A program made the position numbers and the translations under genes. From positions 1-9,118 of the forward strand of contig JACMKJ010000356.1 of the NCBI GenBank assembly GCA_014380155.1: a stretch of 9,118 nt of DNA, read 5' to 3'. Origin of the DNA: Rhizobacter sp. (GTDB taxonomy: Bacteria > Pseudomonadota > Gammaproteobacteria > Burkholderiales > Burkholderiaceae_C). Shown piece after piece: positions 5,353 to 9,118 of this stretch. The notes under the pieces are model-generated. The model had not been told where the DNA came from, searched no databases, and was given only the letters and a program-made list of their open reading frames with translations. Every line of letters begins with the position of its first letter. The stretch's first letter is position 1.

Positions 5353-6636
5353 TCAGGCCGCGCCTTTCACGAGCAGCGCACCGCTGGTGCGGTTGCTCGC
5401 AGGGTCGACGATGATCAATGAGCCGCCGACGCGGTTAGACGCGAAGGGCTCCACCGGCAGCGCCTGCTGCGTCTCGATGATCACGTGGCCGATCTCGTTG
5501 ACGTTTAGCTGGTTGGCATCGATCGCTTCGAGCGTGTGGATGTCGAGCCGGCTCTCGATGCTGGCGATGCGCGCCTGCACCCAGCGGTTGCCGTGGCGCA
5601 CCCAGTACTTGCGGCCGACGACGGCGGGTTCGGTGTCCAGCCAGGCGAGCGTGGCCGAGAAGCGCTGCGCCTCGTGGATGGTTTGCGGTGTGGAGATCCA
5701 GTCACCGCGCGACACGTCGAGCTGGCGGTCGAGCACCACGCCGGCCGATTGACCGGCTTCCACCACGTCGACCACGTCGCTCGCCAGCCGCACTTCGGCC
5801 ACGGTGGCGATCTGGCCGCTCGGGAAGATCTGCACTTGATCGCCGGCCTTCACGCGCCCGTGCGCGATGCGGCCGAACAGTTGGCGCGGCTGGTTGCCGG
5901 TGCCTTCACCTTCGCGCGCCACGTACTGCACGGGGATCAGCAGGTCGCCGTCCTTGCGCTCTTGCAGAGCGGGCAGTGATTCGAGCATTTGCAACAGCGA
6001 CGGGCCGTTGTACCAAGTGGCGTCGAGCGGCTGGGTGACGTTGTCGCCACGCAGGGCCGAGACCGGGATGATGCCGGCGACTTCGATGCCGGCCTGCTCT
6101 GCGAACTCACGCAAGGCCACGCTCACGGCTTCGAAGGCGTGCGCCGGGTCGCTCACCGCATCGAGCTTGTTGACGGCGAACACGATGCTCGGCACGCGCA
6201 GCAAATGAGCCAGCAGCGCGTGGCGGCGCGTTTGCGGCAGCAGCGGCAGTGGCTTGGCGTGCGTGTCGAGCTTGGTGATGTCGACCAGCACCACGGCAGC
6301 ATCGCTGCCCGCCGCGGCCGTCACCATGTTGCGGGTGTACTGCTCGTGGCCCGGGGCGTCGGCGATGATGAACTTGCGCTGCTTGGTGGCGAAGTAGCGG
6401 TAGGCCACGTCGATGGTGATGCCTTGCTCGCGCTCGGCCTCCAGGCCGTCGGTCAGCAGCGAGAGGTCGATGGGCGCACCGGCGGCGCGCTTCTCCAGCG
6501 TGTCGAGTTGGTCGGCCAGGATCGCGCGGCTGTCGAACAGCAGGCGGCCGATCAGCGTGCTCTTGCCGTCATCCACGCTGCCTGCAGTGAGGAAGCGCAG
6601 TGCGCGGTGATCCTTGATGGCTGGTGCGGTGCTCAT
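5353..6636 (-). CDS. cysN: Sulfate adenylyltransferase subunit 1 (GTPase)
   Basis: This 427-aa GTPase subunit of ATP sulfurylase couples GTP hydrolysis to formation of APS from ATP and sulfate by CysD. Motifs of the translation-factor GTPase fold are in order: GSVDDGKST (19-27, P-loop), EREQGITIDVAY (68-79, switch), DAPGHEQY (93-100) and NKLD (156-159). EF-Tu-like beta-barrel domains fill the C-terminal half. The protein ends after these barrels, with no fused APS kinase (CysC) domain, and is somewhat shorter than the ~475-aa E. coli CysN. That fits the APS-reducing CysH encoded in the same operon, which does not need PAPS. It starts 2 nt after the cysD stop and ends 2 nt before cobA. Both junctions are the same 8-mer, TGATCATG. 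Confidence 0.97.
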   Translation of the reverse strand: MSTAPAIKDHRALRFLTAGSVDDGKSTLIGRLLFDSRAILADQLDTLEKRAAGAPIDLSLLTDGLEAEREQGITIDVAYRYFATKQRKFIIADAPGHEQYTRNMVTAAAGSDAAVVLVDITKLDTHAKPLPLLPQTRRHALLAHLLRVPSIVFAVNKLDAVSDPAHAFEAVSVALREFAEQAGIEVAGIIPVSALRGDNVTQPLDATWYNGPSLLQMLESLPALQERKDGDLLIPVQYVAREGEGTGNQPRQLFGRIAHGRVKAGDQVQIFPSGQIATVAEVRLASDVVDVVEAGQSAGVVLDRQLDVSRGDWISTPQTIHEAQRFSATLAWLDTEPAVVGRKYWVRHGNRWVQARIASIESRLDIHTLEAIDANQLNVNEIGHVIIETQQALPVEPFASNRVGGSLIIVDPASNRTSGALLVKGAA

Positions 6637-6638
6637 GA

Positions 6639-7598
6639 TCAGAAATAGCCTTCTTTTTTGCGGCGCTCCATTGAGGCGTCGGAGGTGCGGTCGTCCATGC
6701 GGGTGGCGCCACGCTCGCTGACCGTGACCTTGAGGGTCTCGGCCACGATGTCGGTGGCGTTGGCGGCGGGGCTCTCGACCGGGCAGGTGCAGGTCATGTC
6801 GCCCACGGTGCGAAAGCGCACTTGTGCCGTTTCGACCTGTTCGTCGCCTTCAGGCGGCGTCACCTCAGTGAGCGGCACCAGCAGGCCCTTGCGGCGGATC
6901 ACCTGGCGGTCGTGCGCGAAGTACAGGCTCGGCAGCGGGATCTCTTCGCGGGCGATGTACAGCCACACGTCGAGCTCGGTCCAGTTGCTGATGGGGAAGG
7001 CGCGCATGTGCTCGCCTGGCTTGATGCGGGTGTTGAACAGCGTCCACAGCTCGGGGCGCTGCTCCTTCGGCTGCCATTGGCCGAAGCTGTCGCGGTGGCT
7101 GAAGATGCGCTCCTTGGCGCGGGCCTTTTCTTCATCGCGGCGCGCGCCGCCCATCAGCACGTCGAAGCGGTGTTCTTCGATGGCTTCGAGCAAGGCCACG
7201 GTCTGGTGGCCATTGCGGGACTCGAGCGGGTGCGAGAGGCGCACGGTGCCGCGCTTGATGGAGTCTTCCAAATGGCCAACGACCAGGCGCTCGCCCATCT
7301 CGGCCACGCGGCGGTCGCGGAACTCGATCACTTCGGGGAAGTTGTGACCCGTGTCCACGTGCAGCAGCGGGAAGGGCAGGCGGCCCTTGAACTCGCCGTC
7401 TTTGCCACGCGTCTTGAAGGCCTTCTCGGCCAGGCGCAGCACCACGCAAGAATCCTTGCCGCCCGAGAAGAGCAGGGCGGGGCGCTCGAAGGCGGCCACG
7501 GTTTCGCGCAGGATGAAGATGGCTTCTTCTTCCAGCCAGTCGAGGTGGGTGTGATCCAGCTCGGGGAGCAGTTGCTCCACGGTCAGGGCGGCGTTCAT
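6639..7598 (-). CDS. cysD: Sulfate adenylyltransferase subunit 2
   Basis: This 319-aa subunit is the catalytic part of ATP sulfurylase, which adenylates sulfate to APS together with CysN. It is a PP-loop ATP pyrophosphatase. The nucleotide-binding SGGKDS is at 45-50, HVDTGHNFPE at 80-89 and GGARRDEEKARAKER at 150-164. The C-terminus ERRKKEGYF (311-319) is the family's highly conserved ending. Length is close to the usual ~300 aa. The ATG at 7598 overlaps the cysH TGA (ATGA), and a GGAG Shine-Dalgarno (7609-7606) lies 7 nt upstream inside cysH, supporting this start. Residues 265-275 (VGDMTCTCPVE) carry two cysteines at a place where E. coli CysD has a different local sequence, probably a lineage feature. 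Confidence 0.97.
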   Translation of the reverse strand: MNAALTVEQLLPELDHTHLDWLEEEAIFILRETVAAFERPALLFSGGKDSCVVLRLAEKAFKTRGKDGEFKGRLPFPLLHVDTGHNFPEVIEFRDRRVAEMGERLVVGHLEDSIKRGTVRLSHPLESRNGHQTVALLEAIEEHRFDVLMGGARRDEEKARAKERIFSHRDSFGQWQPKEQRPELWTLFNTRIKPGEHMRAFPISNWTELDVWLYIAREEIPLPSLYFAHDRQVIRRKGLLVPLTEVTPPEGDEQVETAQVRFRTVGDMTCTCPVESPAANATDIVAETLKVTVSERGATRMDDRTSDASMERRKKEGYF

Positions 7599-8362
7599 CT
7601 ACGGTCTCCGATCATTGATACAGCGGCAATCTCTGAGATAAGGGCGTCAGCGCCATGGACATGCAAACCGCACTCCTTGGCCTTCTCGTCTTCCCACCAC
7701 CAGCGGCCGGCACGGAAGTCTTCACCCACCGCGATGGCGCGAGTGCAGGGCTCGCAGCCGATGCTGGGCATGAAATGGTCATGCAGCGGGTTGTAGGGCA
7801 CTTCGTTGGCGGCGATGTAGTGCCAGACGTCGTTCCACGTCCAGTCGGCCAACGGGTTGAATTTGGTGCGGCCCTTGTCGTCAGGCTCGCTGAAGGGCAC
7901 GTCACCCCGGTTGTTGCTCTGCTCGCGGCGCAGGCCGGTGACCCACGCCGTGCGCTGGGCCAACATGCGCGACAGCGGCTCCAGCTTGCGGATGGCGCAG
8001 CAGCCTTTGCGCAGGTCGATGCTGTCGTACATCGCCTTTTCGCCGTGGTTCTTCACGAAGTGGATCACGGCCTCGGCTTCGGGGCGGTAAACCTCGACGC
8101 TCAGGCCATATCGTTGTTCGATACGCGGGATCAGTGCCGACGTTTCTGCGTGCAGCTTGCCGGTCTCGAGCGTGCCGAGTGCGATTGCGATGTTGTGGCG
8201 CGCGATCAGGTCGGTGATGACCATGTCTTCGGCGCCCAGGCTGGTGGACTGCACGACCGTATCGGCGTGCTCCGATGCGGCTTGCTTCAGCACCGCGATG
8301 GCATTCGCCACGCGGCTGTCGAACTGAGCCGTCTTGCGGGCGTACAGGGCGATGGCGCTCAT
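7595..8362 (-). CDS. cysH: Phosphoadenylyl/adenylyl-sulfate reductase, 4Fe-4S APS-reductase type
   Basis: This 255-aa cytoplasmic enzyme reduces activated sulfate to sulfite with thiol electrons. The PP-loop-like STSLGAED is at 39-46. Four cysteines, Cys121-Cys122 (KGCCAIRKLEPL) and Cys203/Cys206 (GCEPCTR), form the 4Fe-4S ligand set that marks APS reductases and is missing from the E. coli-type PAPS reductase. The catalytic cysteine is Cys231 in the C-terminal ECGLH motif. The expected substrate is therefore APS, giving a route with no APS kinase, in agreement with a CysN lacking a CysC domain. The ATG at 8362 overlaps the DUF934 gene stop (ATGA), and an AGGG lies about 8 nt upstream. Its end overlaps cysD in the same way. 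Confidence 0.95.
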   Translation of the reverse strand: MSAIALYARKTAQFDSRVANAIAVLKQAASEHADTVVQSTSLGAEDMVITDLIARHNIAIALGTLETGKLHAETSALIPRIEQRYGLSVEVYRPEAEAVIHFVKNHGEKAMYDSIDLRKGCCAIRKLEPLSRMLAQRTAWVTGLRREQSNNRGDVPFSEPDDKGRTKFNPLADWTWNDVWHYIAANEVPYNPLHDHFMPSIGCEPCTRAIAVGEDFRAGRWWWEDEKAKECGLHVHGADALISEIAAVSMIGDRR

Positions 8363-8895
8363 ATGGCCGACCCTGCTTGGTTGAAGGCTTCGGCGTCCGC
8401 GTATTCCTGCCCGGCAGGGCGGGCGAAGAGCGGGCGGCGCTCGCCCACGTCACCTTGGTAGTAGCCGGGGAAGAAGCGCAGCGCGCGCTCGGCGGCGTCG
8501 AGCGATTGATCGGCACGCATGGCGACAGCATCGAAGCCGGTGCGCTGGAGCAGCGTGACCATGTCTACCAGCACCTCGCCGGTGGCGCGCACTTCGCCGG
8601 TGTAGCGGTAGCGCGCGCGCAGCAGGTGGGCTTGGCTGTAGGCCCGGCCGTCGACCCACTTGGGGAAGTGAAGCGACACGAGCGCGAGGCGCGGCAGGTC
8701 GTCTACCAGCTCTTCGATGTCAGCGTCGTTGGGGAAGAGCACCCCCACGGGCATGCCGGCCGGCCAGTGGTTGCGCACGCTGTTCCATTGCATGCGGGTC
8801 AGCAGGCTGTAGGGCGCGGGGGTCAGCGTGACCATCGGGCCGTCTTCGCCGTGGATGGTATGCCAGGGGTCGTTGGTGGGGGCGATGAACTTCAT
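8359..8895 (-). CDS. DUF934 family protein, sulfite-reduction associated
   Basis: This 178-aa protein belongs to the DUF934 (COG3749) family, often labelled 'oxidoreductase probably involved in sulfite reduction' because it almost always sits between cysI and cysH. No biochemical role is established. It is soluble, without cysteine clusters or a recognisable cofactor motif. The conserved family region is the C-terminal half, including GFDAVAMRADQSLDAAERAL and RFFPGYYQGDV. I start it at the ATG at 8895, which has GAGAAG about 7 nt upstream. A GTG at 8910 is in frame, overlaps the cysI stop as GTGA, and would add five residues (MRSHV). The 3' end overlaps the cysH start by 4 nt. Its constant neighbourhood suggests an accessory part of the sulfite-reduction step. 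Confidence 0.88.
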   Translation of the reverse strand: MKFIAPTNDPWHTIHGEDGPMVTLTPAPYSLLTRMQWNSVRNHWPAGMPVGVLFPNDADIEELVDDLPRLALVSLHFPKWVDGRAYSQAHLLRARYRYTGEVRATGEVLVDMVTLLQRTGFDAVAMRADQSLDAAERALRFFPGYYQGDVGERRPLFARPAGQEYADAEAFNQAGSAI

Positions 8896-8906
8896 GACGT
8901 GGCTTC

Positions 8907-9118
8907 TCACTCGGCTTTGGCCGTGGCGCGGCGCTGGGCGTTGGCGGCGGTCTTGAACGGGTCGAGGCCGATGCGATTGACGGTGTCGATGAAGCGCTCG
9001 CTGGCGGCGGTGCGCTGCTCCCGGTAGGTGTCGAGCACGGCCTCGATCACGTCGGCCACTTCTTCGGCGGCGAACGAGGGGCCGATCACCTTGCCGGGCG
9101 TGGAGGCGTGGCCGCTGA
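8907..9118 (-). CDS. cysI: Sulfite reductase hemoprotein, C-terminal fragment (cut by window edge)
   Basis: Only the last 69 residues are present. The frame is open to the right edge and the upstream part lies outside the window. The visible sequence has GKVIGPSFAAEEVADVIEAV, followed by a charged helix (TYREQRTAASERFIDTVNRIGLDPFK) and a basic tail. This is the typical end of betaproteobacterial nitrite/sulfite reductase hemoproteins, which reduce sulfite to sulfide at a siroheme-4Fe-4S centre. The cysteine ligands of that centre are not in the window, so the assignment rests on this C-terminal pattern plus the gene order (DUF934 and cysH follow directly). It ends at a TGA at 8909-8907. Whether it is a ferredoxin-dependent or CysJ-dependent form cannot be read from this piece. 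Confidence 0.85.
   Translation of the reverse strand, partial: SGHASTPGKVIGPSFAAEEVADVIEAVLDTYREQRTAASERFIDTVNRIGLDPFKTAANAQRRATAKAE

Noticed and set aside
6822..8461. Long plus-strand open frames opposite cysD, cysH and the DUF934 gene
   Set aside because: All are antisense to motif-verified genes and have shadow-type composition.

Overview
The window looks like a chromosomal segment of a GC-rich betaproteobacterium of the order Burkholderiales. The evidence is the sulfate-assimilation gene order (cysI, a DUF934 gene, cysH of the APS-reductase type, cysD, cysN, a cobA-type methyltransferase), the strong GC bias at third codon positions, and the protein sequences themselves. I cannot assign a genus. 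Almost everything is encoded on the minus strand, so transcription runs from the right edge to the left.

Right part (9118 down to 3101): an assimilatory sulfate reduction operon of eight tightly packed genes. In transcription order these are the 3' end of cysI (sulfite reductase hemoprotein, cut by the window edge), a DUF934 gene, cysH (4Fe-4S APS reductase), cysD and cysN (ATP sulfurylase), cobA (uroporphyrinogen-III C-methyltransferase, for siroheme), fdxA (7Fe ferredoxin) and a thioredoxin-reductase-like ferredoxin-NADP+ reductase. Most junctions are ATGA overlaps or a 2-nt gap. Sulfate is activated to APS, reduced directly to sulfite, then to sulfide. CobA supplies the siroheme precursor. 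FdxA and the reductase are good candidates for carrying NADPH electrons to CysI, because no CysJ flavoprotein is visible.

Middle (3103 down to 753): a TPP (thiamin pyrophosphate) riboswitch directly behind the ferredoxin reductase gene. Its leader carries two hairpins, one of which buries the start codon of the next gene. That gene is a TonB-dependent outer-membrane receptor of the 'siderophore receptor' family. The riboswitch makes uptake of thiamin or a thiamin precursor the more likely function.

Left part (752 to 1): a tRNA-Asn(GTT) gene with its own -10 box and a clear intrinsic terminator, then an accessory-looking stretch. That stretch holds a perfect 13-bp inverted repeat with an extra half-site, a probable frameshifted remnant of a small gene (518 to 340, minus), and a plausible 73-residue gene of unknown function with a good ribosome binding site (86 to 307, plus).

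I see no transposase, CRISPR array, phage gene or other overtly novel system. The most interesting points are the riboswitch-receptor unit with its start-codon hairpin, the ferredoxin/reductase pair at the end of the cys operon, and the operator-like repeat beyond the tRNA.
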